Source: Methanosarcinales archaeon (GTDB taxonomy: Archaea; Halobacteriota; Methanosarcinia; Methanosarcinales; Methanocomedenaceae). Taken from it: a stretch of 16,082 nt of DNA. Each line of letters opens with the position of its first letter. The stretch's first letter is position 1. The notes under the pieces were generated by a model. It had not been told where the DNA came from. It ran no database searches and saw nothing but the letters and a program-made list of their open reading frames with translations. Both the position numbers and the translations under genes were made by a program. Positions 6,667 through 13,470 of this stretch are shown piece by piece. Location: contig DAOUWY010000016.1 of NCBI GenBank assembly GCA_030666885.1, positions 1-16,082 on the forward strand, written 5' to 3'.

Positions 6667-7830
6667 GTGGTGCGGATATACATGGATCATGGTGCTACGA
6701 CCAGACCTGATCCTGAAGTTGTAAATGCAATGCTGCCCTTTTATGATGAATTATTCGGGAATGCATCCAGTCTTCATACTTTCGGGCAGGAGGCGGCACA
6801 GGCATTGATCAGTTCAAGGAAAACGGTCGCTGATTTTATCGGGGCCGAACCCGGAGAGATAATATTCACATCAGGCGGGACCGAATCAGATAACTTAGCT
6901 TTGAAAGGCATAGCTTACCTGAAAAGGAATAAAGGAAAACATATCATAACCTCGGTAATCGAACATCCTGCCATACTCAATACTTGTAAATATCTCGGTG
7001 ACCTGGGCTATGGAATTACTTACGTACCTGTAGACAACCATGGACTGGTAGACCCCGCTGCTGTTGAAGATGCTATTACCGATGATACAATATTGATTTC
7101 CATCATGCACGCCAACAACGAAATCGGCACAATACAGCCCATTAAGGAGATCAGTGCAATTGCCCGTATGCATGGGATCCCGGCACATACCGATGCAGTC
7201 CAGTCCGTTGGCAAGATGCCGGTCAATGTGAATGAGCTTGGCGTGGATATGCTGTCAATATCCGCCCACAAGATATACGGACCAAAAGGTGTGGGTGCAC
7301 TGTATGTGCGCAAAGGCACCCGGCTCCAGGGCCTGTCGCAAGGCGGCAGCCATGAAATGGGAAAACGTGCCGGTACAGAGAATATTCCTGGTATTGTGGG
7401 CTTGGCAAAAGCCGCCGAACTGGCTAAACAGAGGCTGGAGGGTGATACAAAATACTTGGTCAACTTAAGGGATAACATGATCAGTAAGATACTGGACTCA
7501 ATTCCCGAATCATACCTGAACGGGCATCCCACGAAACGACTGTGCAATAATGTGCATGCTAGGTTCAGTTATGTGGAAGGCGAATCCCTGCTCATGATGC
7601 TCAACATGAAAGGAGTGGCTGTATCCACAGGTTCTGCCTGCTCGTCAAAATCGCTGGAACCTTCACATGTACTTGCGGCCCTGGGTATCATACCGGAAGA
7701 GATACATGGAAATCTCAGGATCACACTGGGGCGTGACAATACTATGGATGAAGTGGATTATTTGGTAGAAAACCTGGTAGATATCGTGAAAAAACTAAGA
7801 GCTATGTCACCCATTGCTCCGAAAGATTAA
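6667..7830 (+). CDS. Cysteine desulfurase (NifS/IscS type)
   Basis: This PLP enzyme takes sulfur from L-cysteine as an enzyme-bound persulfide and passes it to a scaffold, here presumably the IscU-like protein encoded next. Family hallmarks are MDHGATTRPDPEVV at the N-terminus, HANNEIGTIQP, HTDAVQSVGK, the PLP-lysine segment SISAHKIYGPKG (Lys202) and the persulfide cysteine in STGSACSSKSLEPS (Cys325). The extended loop around that cysteine marks group I (NifS/IscS) rather than SufS. I start at GTG 6667 (387 residues) because GAGGTG lies eight bases upstream. In-frame TTG 6628 and ATG 6637 would add a non-conserved N-terminus. The palindrome at 6553 may control it. Confidence 0.93.
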   Translation: MVRIYMDHGATTRPDPEVVNAMLPFYDELFGNASSLHTFGQEAAQALISSRKTVADFIGAEPGEIIFTSGGTESDNLALKGIAYLKRNKGKHIITSVIEHPAILNTCKYLGDLGYGITYVPVDNHGLVDPAAVEDAITDDTILISIMHANNEIGTIQPIKEISAIARMHGIPAHTDAVQSVGKMPVNVNELGVDMLSISAHKIYGPKGVGALYVRKGTRLQGLSQGGSHEMGKRAGTENIPGIVGLAKAAELAKQRLEGDTKYLVNLRDNMISKILDSIPESYLNGHPTKRLCNNVHARFSYVEGESLLMMLNMKGVAVSTGSACSSKSLEPSHVLAALGIIPEEIHGNLRITLGRDNTMDEVDYLVENLVDIVKKLRAMSPIAPKD

Positions 7831-7866
7831 TTATTAAATTGTTGAATTATTAAATTAGTATATTAT
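7829..7866 (+). promoter_or_regulatory. A/T-rich intergenic region with 12-bp direct repeat and TATA-like box
   Basis: AATTATTAAATT occurs at 7829-7840 and again at 7845-7856, followed by TATATTA at 7859-7865. The box is about 28 bp from the IscU-like ATG (7890), so it could give that gene its own nearly leaderless transcript in addition to read-through from the desulfurase gene. Confidence 0.35.
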
Positions 7867-7889
7867 TTTAATATTGAAGTGGTAGAAAT

Positions 7890-8267
7890 ATGTACAGTGA
7901 AAAGGTAATGGATCATTTCAGCAATCCCAGGAACGTTGGTGAGATAGAGGATGCCGACGGTGTGGGAGAAGTGGGTAATCCTGTTTGCGGCGATATGATG
8001 ACAATCCATATCAAGGTCGAAGACGGTAAACTGACAGATATAAAATTCAAGACTTTTGGCTGCGGTGCTGCTATTGCAACCAGCAGCATGATCACAGAAA
8101 TGGCTATGGGTATGAGTATTGAAGAAGCTCTTGAGATTACACGGGACAGTGTGGCCGATGCACTGGACGGGCTGCCGCCTGTCAAATTGCACTGCTCGAA
8201 CCTGGCTGCTGACGGGCTGCATGCTGCCATTGAAGATTACCTTAGTAAAAAGGAAGCTAGTAATTAA
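7890..8267 (+). CDS. iscU: Fe-S cluster assembly scaffold, IscU/NifU N-terminal type
   Basis: This 125-residue protein is a stand-alone IscU-type scaffold that receives sulfur from the desulfurase and builds [2Fe-2S]/[4Fe-4S] clusters for transfer to apoproteins. The N-terminal MYSEKVMDHFSNPRNVG is diagnostic. All three cluster cysteines are present, in NPVCGD (Cys33, with Asp35), FGCGAAIATSS (Cys58) and LHCSNLAADGL (Cys102). There is no C-terminal Nfu domain, so it is not a full NifU. It lies 59 bp after the cysteine desulfurase gene in the same direction; no ferredoxin, HscA/HscB or SUF genes are adjacent, so this is the minimal two-gene set. The highly Fe-S-dependent Fwd enzyme is one plausible client (inference). 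Confidence 0.94.
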   Translation: MYSEKVMDHFSNPRNVGEIEDADGVGEVGNPVCGDMMTIHIKVEDGKLTDIKFKTFGCGAAIATSSMITEMAMGMSIEEALEITRDSVADALDGLPPVKLHCSNLAADGLHAAIEDYLSKKEASN

Positions 8268-8290
8268 AAGGAAAATACCTGCATGGGGCC

Positions 8291-8339
8291 ACCTGTCAGG
8301 TAATGGTGCAAATGGTCCTGCCTGCCATAAAGCAGGACC
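8291..8339. terminator. Hairpins between convergent genes (bidirectional terminator candidate)
   Basis: A perfect 8-bp inverted repeat, GGTCCTGC (8314-8321) with GCAGGACC (8332-8339) around a 10-nt loop, lies between the IscU-like and CDP-alcohol phosphatidyltransferase stop codons. A smaller ACCT-gtc-AGGT repeat (8291-8301) precedes it. There is no strong T-tract, so termination strength is uncertain. Confidence 0.45.
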
Positions 8340-8348
8340 TAAAATGAT

Positions 8349-8933
8349 TCATTGTTCCTTCAGGATTTTCCTGGCTGCTATCATACGCTGCAGGACCGTG
8401 AGGTGGGATATCACCGCCACCACCAGGATCGCCCAGTGCAATAATCCTGTGAATGCGCCCAGTATGATCAATATTATCCGCTCGGCCCGCTCTGCTAATC
8501 CTATGTTCAGTACTCCTGTCCCGCCAGCCTCTGCCCTTGCTCTTGTATAACTGACAAGTAGCGACCCTGTAAGTGCTAAGCCGCCGATGAACCAGTCATT
8601 CTCGATATAAGGCGGGAACGCTGCAAGCCCTCCCCACATGATACCTAAAAACACGGCGGCATCGGCATATCTATCTAATACCGAATCGAGCAGGCCGCCG
8701 AACTTTGTGACCCGGTTGTTCTCCCTGGCCACGGCCCCGTCAAGCACATCAAAGAATCCTCCAAGTAGCAGCATAAATCCTGCAATTACCAGATTACCTG
8801 CTGCAAAATATAGTCCGGCAGCAATGCAGAATACCAGGGCCAGTACAGTTACTGTGTTAGGGTTTATCCTGCTGAATATCCTTGCTATGGGTTTTACCCA
8901 GTTTGTTAATGTATCCTTTTTTTTGTTGAGCAA
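8349..8933 (-). CDS. CDP-alcohol phosphatidyltransferase, probably archaetidylinositol phosphate synthase type
   Basis: This integral-membrane enzyme transfers a polar alcohol onto a CDP-activated lipid. The family motif D-x2-D-G-x2-A-R-x8-G-x3-D-x3-D is complete as DVLDGAVARENN... GGLLDSVLDR, with metal-binding aspartates 62, 65, 83 and 87. Five or six hydrophobic segments surround it. In archaea this small (about 190-residue) form, whose N-terminus is only a short helix, is usually the archaetidylinositol phosphate synthase, but serine or glycerol substrates cannot be excluded by eye. I start at TTG 8933 (194 residues) because GGAGGA lies five bases upstream; another in-frame TTG at 8987 would add 18 residues without a good ribosome-binding site. 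It is convergent with the IscU-like gene. Confidence 0.85.
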   Translation of the reverse strand: MLNKKKDTLTNWVKPIARIFSRINPNTVTVLALVFCIAAGLYFAAGNLVIAGFMLLLGGFFDVLDGAVARENNRVTKFGGLLDSVLDRYADAAVFLGIMWGGLAAFPPYIENDWFIGGLALTGSLLVSYTRARAEAGGTGVLNIGLAERAERIILIILGAFTGLLHWAILVVAVISHLTVLQRMIAARKILKEQ

Positions 8934-9129
8934 TACATTCCTCCAGCGACTTTCAGGCAGCGACCGGTAGAATATCAGGTCCTGCAATGTAAAGCGCTGC
9001 TATATTGTCATTTATTTGGTAATAGAATGATAAAAATGTTTGTGCTACCGGCACGGAAAATCGGGCATAAGCAAACTGTAACAGGACCAGCACCATGGAT
9101 TATGCAAGGAGATAAGAACTGTTAAAAAA

Positions 9130-9433
9130 GGGTGCCTGGGGCATAGATTCCCTGGCAGTTCAAGGATGTGTGTGCTTAGGAATATGGTCCCGCTGCCCTG
9201 GCGGCAATGGGATCGGCGGCGGCATCTATGCCAAGGACAGTGGCTGTGCCTGAGGTGGGTGGGGGCTGGCCGCATAGCACTGACCGCTTGGCATTTGCAG
9301 ATTAGTAGTCTTGCCTGCGCCGTTGGGGCCGAGAAAGCCGAAGAACTCGCCCTGTGCTACTACGGGGGTCGAGTTTGTCCACGGCTGCAAGTTGTCCGAA
9401 TCGTTTTGTAAGGGCGTGTGCCTCGATAGGTAT
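9130..9433 (-). pseudogene. Decayed ABC-transporter ATP-binding protein
   Basis: Three frames on the minus strand together spell one ABC ATPase of the multidrug/ABC-2 type. It begins EAHALTKRFGQLAAVDKLD (from about 9427), shifts frame at a CCCCC run (removing one C restores it), and continues PVVAQGEFFGFLGPNGAGKTT with an intact Walker A. About 14 extra bases after LQM shift the frame again to CGQPPPTSGTATVLGIDAAA. Then the sequence jumps to GTIFLSTHILEL, the H-loop region near the C-terminus. The Q-loop, signature motif, Walker B and D-loop are missing, so about 90 or more residues have been deleted. The codon expected to be the start is ATA (9431-9433), after an in-frame stop. This cannot make a working ATPase. 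No permease gene is adjacent. Confidence 0.85.
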
Positions 9434-9532
9434 CTAAAAATCACCTTATTTTATCTTTGTTTAAGTGTTATGCCGTCATCTGTGCTTAAATTTTTGTGGT
9501 TGCATTCAGGAAGTAAGGCAGGATAAGATATA

Positions 9533-9540
9533 TTTATATA
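9533..9540 (+). promoter_or_regulatory. TATA box for the heat-shock operon
   Basis: TTTATATA matches the archaeal consensus well. It would place transcription start near 9562-9565, inside the 14-bp repeat array, so a protein bound to the array would block initiation. An alternative box, AAATATAAAT at 9626-9635, would instead give a nearly leaderless message at ATG 9654 with the array immediately upstream. Confidence 0.55.
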
Positions 9541-9544
9541 CTAT

Positions 9545-9628
9545 ATGACCTAACTATAGGTTAGTAACCAAGTGTCAATAACTATAGGTTAATAACTATA
9601 AATTACTAACCTCGTGTTACTAACCAAA
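9545..9628. promoter_or_regulatory. Operator array: six 14-bp units with CTAAC-N5-GTTAG palindrome
   Basis: Six consecutive 14-bp units can be aligned (starting 9545, 9559, 9573, 9587, 9601, 9615) around a core GTTANTAAC. Adjacent units create CTAAC-N5-GTTAG: perfect at 9550-9564, near-perfect at 9606-9620 (CTAAC-N5-GTTAC) and weaker at 9578-9592 (ATAAC-N5-GTTAA). GGTTAGTAACC at 9559-9569 is itself a perfect odd-centred palindrome. CTAAC-N5-GTTAG is, as I recall, the site reported for the A. fulgidus heat-shock regulator HSR1, whose homologue is encoded directly downstream. Autoregulation is therefore expected. Confidence 0.82.
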
Positions 9629-9653
9629 TATAAATAATCACTCAAATATCAGG

Positions 9654-10331
9654 ATGAACAGGTCTATGGAGTCAACACAACTGCTGGATTTGCTTGGAAA
9701 CGAGAACCGGAGAAATATCATCCGGCTACTCGCCACCAGGCCCTACTATGTAAGCGAGATCGCCGAGCGCCTTGGTGTAGGTCCCAAGGCAATACTGGGG
9801 CACCTGGAACAGCTTGAGCAGACCGGACTGGTCCGTGCAAACACCAATGAACAGCGGCGCAAATACTACCATATAACAGAGAACCTGAAACTGGAAGTAT
9901 TTGTGTCGCCGTACTCCTATACTGTAGAAACATGCACGGTCCTGCAGCAGCCACAACCGGAAAAGCCGAAAAGTCCCCACCGGGGTCCCACGAATAACAC
10001 AAAATCCGTTGAAACACTGAAAAAACTGAACACGGAATTGTTCGAACTGGAATCCCGGAGGCGGCAGCTCGCAGACCAGCAGCGCAAGATCGAAGGGGAG
10101 ATGACAGATGTTATGGCTAATTGTGTCAAATGGGTCCATGAAGTGGCAAAAAACAAACCAGAAGAAGAGATCTTAATGGCGGTCCTGAAAAAACCGCAGG
10201 ATATGCGCTCTCTTTCCATGAGCATGGGGAAACCCGAATATTTCATGGAAGAACCTATCCGGTCATTGAGAGAAAGGGGAATAATGAATGAACGGCAAAT
10301 AAACAACAGGCAGTTATTAACCCTTATCTAA
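9654..10331 (+). CDS. hsr1: HSR1-type heat-shock transcriptional regulator (ArsR-like winged helix)
   Basis: This 225-residue DNA-binding protein has two winged-helix domains. The first (about 8-75) has LLGNENRRNIIRLLATRPYY, then VSEIAERLGVGPKAILGHLE as the helix-turn-helix and RRKYYHITENLKLEVFVSPY as the wing and following strand. A coiled coil (about 118-155, LKKLNTELFELESRRRQLAD) links it to a second winged-helix-like domain (about 160-225). This architecture is shared by archaeal ArsR-like regulators such as A. fulgidus HSR1 and Pyrococcus SurR; the SurR CxxC redox switch is absent. HSR1 is preferred because the next genes are cdc48 and hsp20 and the HSR1 recognition palindrome lies upstream. 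Start at ATG 9654; ATG 9666 is a possible alternative. Probably represses its own operon until heat shock. Confidence 0.85.
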   Translation: MNRSMESTQLLDLLGNENRRNIIRLLATRPYYVSEIAERLGVGPKAILGHLEQLEQTGLVRANTNEQRRKYYHITENLKLEVFVSPYSYTVETCTVLQQPQPEKPKSPHRGPTNNTKSVETLKKLNTELFELESRRRQLADQQRKIEGEMTDVMANCVKWVHEVAKNKPEEEILMAVLKKPQDMRSLSMSMGKPEYFMEEPIRSLRERGIMNERQINNRQLLTLI

Positions 10332-10399
10332 AGCAACAAGTAATAAATACTATTCATTAATAGATACAATATATAAGAATAAGTAATGGAGGCAAAAAA

Positions 10400-12658
10400 A
10401 TGGCCAGGGAACTGACACTCAGGATTGCGGAATCCCACCACCGTGATGTGGGACGCGACATCGCACGTATCGAGCGGGAAAAGATGGAACTGCTCGGACT
10501 GGTAAGCGGCGATTATATAGAGATTGTTGGTAAAGATACCACATATGCCATCGTATGGCCTGCTTATCCTGAAGACAGGGGGAATGACCTGATCAGGATC
10601 GATGGTAATATTCGTAATAATGCCGGGACCAGCCTGGATGACAAAGTAAAGATCAAGAAAGCAGAAGCTAAAGAAGCAAAGAGGATTACACTTGCACCTA
10701 CCCAGGCCATCAGGCTGGTAGGCGGTGCCCAGTACATCCACAGGCTGTTGGAAGGCAGGCCAATTAATAAGGGACAGCAGATCAGGGTAGAAACAGTCAG
10801 CAACCCCCTGAACTTCGTGGTATTATCCACCAGCCCCACCGGCCCTGTATTTGTGGGGAAGAGTACAGCCATCAACCTCAAGGATGAGATTGTGGATGAA
10901 AGCAAACTTAAAGGATCGCTGAAGACAACTTATGAAGACATAGGGGGTTTAAGGCGCGAGATCGAACTTGTCAGGGAGATGATCGAACTCCCACTGCGCC
11001 ATCCGGAACTTTTCCAGAAACTGGGAATTGACCCGCCTAAAGGCGTACTGCTACATGGTCCGCCCGGAACAGGCAAGACCCTGATAGCTAAGGCAGTGGC
11101 TAATGAGACCGATGCTAATTTCGTGTCCATCAGCGGTCCCGAGATAGTATCTAAATACTACGGCGAGAGTGAAAAACATCTCAGGGATATGTTTGATGAG
11201 GCAGAAAAGAACGCACCTACTATTATATTCATTGATGAGATCGACAGTATCGCACCAAAACGTGGTGAGGTCACAGGTGAGGTCGAACGCCGGGTAGTGG
11301 CCCAGCTGCTCAGCCTGATGGACGGGCTTAAGGGCAGGGGCGAGGTTATCGTGATAGCAGCTACAAACCGGCCAAATGCCATTGACGAGGCTTTGCGACG
11401 GGGCGGACGGTTCGACAGGGAGATAGAGATCGGTATCCCTGACATGAACGGCAGGCTGGAGATATTACAGGTACACACCAGGGGCATGCCCTTATCTGCT
11501 GAACTTAATTGTGATGGTAACGATGAAGGCAAACTGAAAAGGATTGCGGAGCGTACACATGGGTTTGTGGGTGCCGACATGTCATCACTTTGTAAAGAAG
11601 CAGCCATGCACGCACTGCGCAGGTTCCTCCCTGAGATCAATATGGATGAGGAGATCCCTGCCGAAGTCATTGAAAAACTGGAAGTTACTCACAAGGACTT
11701 TGATGAGGCGTTTAAGAATATCGAACCCTCTGCATTGAGGGAAGTGTTCTTTGAGATACCCCAGGTGCGGTGGACTGACGTCGGTGGACTGGATGCCATC
11801 AAACAAGAACTGGTAGAGGCAGTGGAATGGCCACTCAAGTACCCTGAAGCTTTCGAGGCCATCAACACAAAACCACCTAAGGGTATACTGCTCTTCGGGC
11901 CTCCGGGTACAGGCAAGACCATGCTCGCCAAGGCAGTAGCAAACGAGAGCGAGGCTAACTTTATCAGTATCAAGGGACCTGAGATGTTGAGCAAGTATGT
12001 TGGTGAGAGTGAAAAAGCCGTACGTGAGACTTTCAGGAAAGCTAAACAGGCCAGTCCGGCTATCATATTCTTTGATGAAGTAGACAGTATCGCACCTATA
12101 AGGGGGGCAAGTTTCGACAGCCATGTCACTGAACGGGTCATCAGCCAGATACTGACTGAAATGGACGGCATGGAGGAACTTAAGGACGTACTGGTAATAG
12201 CAGCTTCCAACAGACCTGATATGGTGGATTCGGCATTGCTCAGGCCCGGAAGACTGGACCGGTTGATCTATGTAACACCGCCTGGTGCCGATGCCAGGAA
12301 GGCAATCTTTAGGATACACCTGGGTGGCAAACCGCTGGATAACAAAGTGGACCTGACCGAGCTGGCCAGGATGACAGATGGATATGTGGGTTCTGATATC
12401 GAGGCAATTTGCAGGGAAGCATCCATTATGGCACTACGAGAGAAGATCACGCCCGGCATGGACAGGGAAGAAGCTAAGACGATCAAGGATTCTATTGTCA
12501 TCACAATGGACAATTTCGATAGTGCCATGACCCGGGTTAAGCCCACTTCGTCCTGTGGTAAACTCCAGGATTATGAAAAGCTTGCAAGTGAATTCGCCAG
12601 GTATGCTACTGTGGGTTCAAAGGATGAAACTGAGGAAAAATACAAGATATATGCATGA
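10400..12658 (+). CDS. cdc48: Cdc48/VAT-type AAA+ ATPase
   Basis: This 752-residue hexameric unfoldase is homologous to eukaryotic p97/VCP and Thermoplasma VAT. Residues 1-185 form the N domain (double-psi barrel plus β-clam). D1 has Walker A GPPGTGKT (220-227), Walker B IIFIDEID and pore loop KYYG; D2 has Walker A GPPGTGKT (500-507), Walker B IIFFDEVD and pore loop KYVG. Arginine-finger regions (RRGGRFDRE and LRPGRLDRL) are intact. The chain ends in Ile-Tyr-Ala, which fits the HbYX motif used to dock on the 20S proteasome. ATG has GGAGG seven bases upstream. It lies 68 bp after the regulator and 25 bp before hsp20; a TATA-like CAATATATAAG near 10368-10378 may add an internal promoter. Confidence 0.97.
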   Translation: MARELTLRIAESHHRDVGRDIARIEREKMELLGLVSGDYIEIVGKDTTYAIVWPAYPEDRGNDLIRIDGNIRNNAGTSLDDKVKIKKAEAKEAKRITLAPTQAIRLVGGAQYIHRLLEGRPINKGQQIRVETVSNPLNFVVLSTSPTGPVFVGKSTAINLKDEIVDESKLKGSLKTTYEDIGGLRREIELVREMIELPLRHPELFQKLGIDPPKGVLLHGPPGTGKTLIAKAVANETDANFVSISGPEIVSKYYGESEKHLRDMFDEAEKNAPTIIFIDEIDSIAPKRGEVTGEVERRVVAQLLSLMDGLKGRGEVIVIAATNRPNAIDEALRRGGRFDREIEIGIPDMNGRLEILQVHTRGMPLSAELNCDGNDEGKLKRIAERTHGFVGADMSSLCKEAAMHALRRFLPEINMDEEIPAEVIEKLEVTHKDFDEAFKNIEPSALREVFFEIPQVRWTDVGGLDAIKQELVEAVEWPLKYPEAFEAINTKPPKGILLFGPPGTGKTMLAKAVANESEANFISIKGPEMLSKYVGESEKAVRETFRKAKQASPAIIFFDEVDSIAPIRGASFDSHVTERVISQILTEMDGMEELKDVLVIAASNRPDMVDSALLRPGRLDRLIYVTPPGADARKAIFRIHLGGKPLDNKVDLTELARMTDGYVGSDIEAICREASIMALREKITPGMDREEAKTIKDSIVITMDNFDSAMTRVKPTSSCGKLQDYEKLASEFARYATVGSKDETEEKYKIYA

Positions 12659-12683
12659 TAACAAATTAATAAGGTGATTGATA

Positions 12684-13208
12684 ATGTGGAATAGGAGACG
12701 AAAGGATATATTTGAGGATATTTTCGAAGATATGGATGAAATGATCAGGAGTATGTTAGAATCCAGGATCGATAATGAAGAGATGGGTGAGCCCCTTGTA
12801 TGGGGATATTCCATGACCCAGCACGGAAATGAACCGCCTGAGATCAGGGAGTTCGGTAATGTAAGCCTGAGGGATGAAATGTTCTCCGGGATTGGGTTGG
12901 AGCACAAGGGTGATGTTGCACATGTGGAAGCAGGTGTGCGCAAGCCTCTTGTTGATATCATGGAAGCTGAAGATAGCTTGCATGTGGTTGTGGAAATGCC
13001 TGGTATTACCAGGGAGGATGTCAGCCTTGAGATTGCCGGGACTTTGCTGAACATTAAGGCAAAAAATGAGGACAGGAAGTATTCGGAACGTGTGGAACTG
13101 CCTGCCAGGGTGCTGGTTGATTCGGCAAAGGCGACTTATATGAATGGAGTGCTGGAAGTGGTGTTCGAGTACGACAGGTCTGATAAGAAATCTATTAAGG
13201 TCGATTAG
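12684..13208 (+). CDS. hsp20: Hsp20 small heat-shock protein
   Basis: This 174-residue ATP-independent holdase would bind unfolding proteins and pass them to refolding or degradation. It has a long acidic, aromatic-rich N-terminal arm (WNRRRKDIFEDIFEDMDEMI), an α-crystallin domain (about 83-165) with KPLVDIMEAEDSLHVVVEMP, GITREDVSLEIAGTLLNIKA and the hallmark ATYMNGVLEVVFEY, and a short tail. The tail SIKVD supplies the I-x-V motif used for oligomer assembly. ATG 12684 follows AAGGTGAT; a TTG two codons earlier is also open but less likely. It is the last gene of the hsr1-cdc48-hsp20 operon and is probably co-induced by heat. Confidence 0.95.
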   Translation: MWNRRRKDIFEDIFEDMDEMIRSMLESRIDNEEMGEPLVWGYSMTQHGNEPPEIREFGNVSLRDEMFSGIGLEHKGDVAHVEAGVRKPLVDIMEAEDSLHVVVEMPGITREDVSLEIAGTLLNIKAKNEDRKYSERVELPARVLVDSAKATYMNGVLEVVFEYDRSDKKSIKVD

Positions 13209-13225
13209 GTTCCGGTATTAGATTT

Positions 13226-13275
13226 GCGCCGGTAGGGTGTGTTTTTACCGGCGTTGTTTTCTATTTTTCTTGTGC
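13226..13275 (+). terminator. Terminator of the hsr1-cdc48-hsp20 operon
   Basis: A perfect 8-bp inverted repeat, CGCCGGTA (13227-13234) with TACCGGCG (13246-13253) around an 11-nt loop and extended by one G-U pair, begins 18 bp after the hsp20 stop. It is followed by a T-rich tract (13254-13275). Confidence 0.75.
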
Positions 13276-13366
13276 TTCAAAGCACGCGTCGCACTACTTC
13301 TAAATGAATTCAGAGGCATTCGCGGATTTCAGAGTAATTGTTAGACAACCTCTTTAATAGTAAAAG

Positions 13367-13454
13367 ATTACTAATATCTACTAATTTAGTAATTAACATT
13401 CAGGCATGTTTATTTACCATTGATTACTAATGTCATTAAAATTAGTAATTAACA
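13367..13454. promoter_or_regulatory. Two duplicated inverted-repeat operators upstream of the fic gene
   Basis: ATTACTAAT (13423-13431) and ATTAGTAAT (13441-13449) form a perfect 9-bp inverted repeat with a 9-bp spacer. A second pair, ATTACTAA (13367-13374) and TTAGTAAT (13386-13393), has an 11-bp spacer. The right halves sit in a longer shared block, TTAGTAATTAACA (13386-13398 and 13442-13454), each followed by CAGG, so the whole arrangement is repeated with a 56-bp offset. It lies directly before the fic ATG (13471). Likely binding sites for a dimeric wHTH protein, possibly the fic product itself. Confidence 0.65.
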
Positions 13455-13470
13455 GCAGGTAAAATAATTC

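Noticed and set aside
7020..7547. Minus-strand open frame inside the cysteine desulfurase gene
   Set aside because: Antisense to conserved PLP-enzyme motifs; no recognisable domain or start signal.
10350..10363. CTATT-N4-AATAG inverted repeat before cdc48 as a second operator
   Set aside because: Only 5-bp arms in A/T-rich DNA and unlike the HSR1 site.
11585..12319. Minus-strand open frame of 244 codons inside cdc48
   Set aside because: Lies wholly antisense to the conserved D1-D2 coding region; its existence follows from codon bias of the sense gene.
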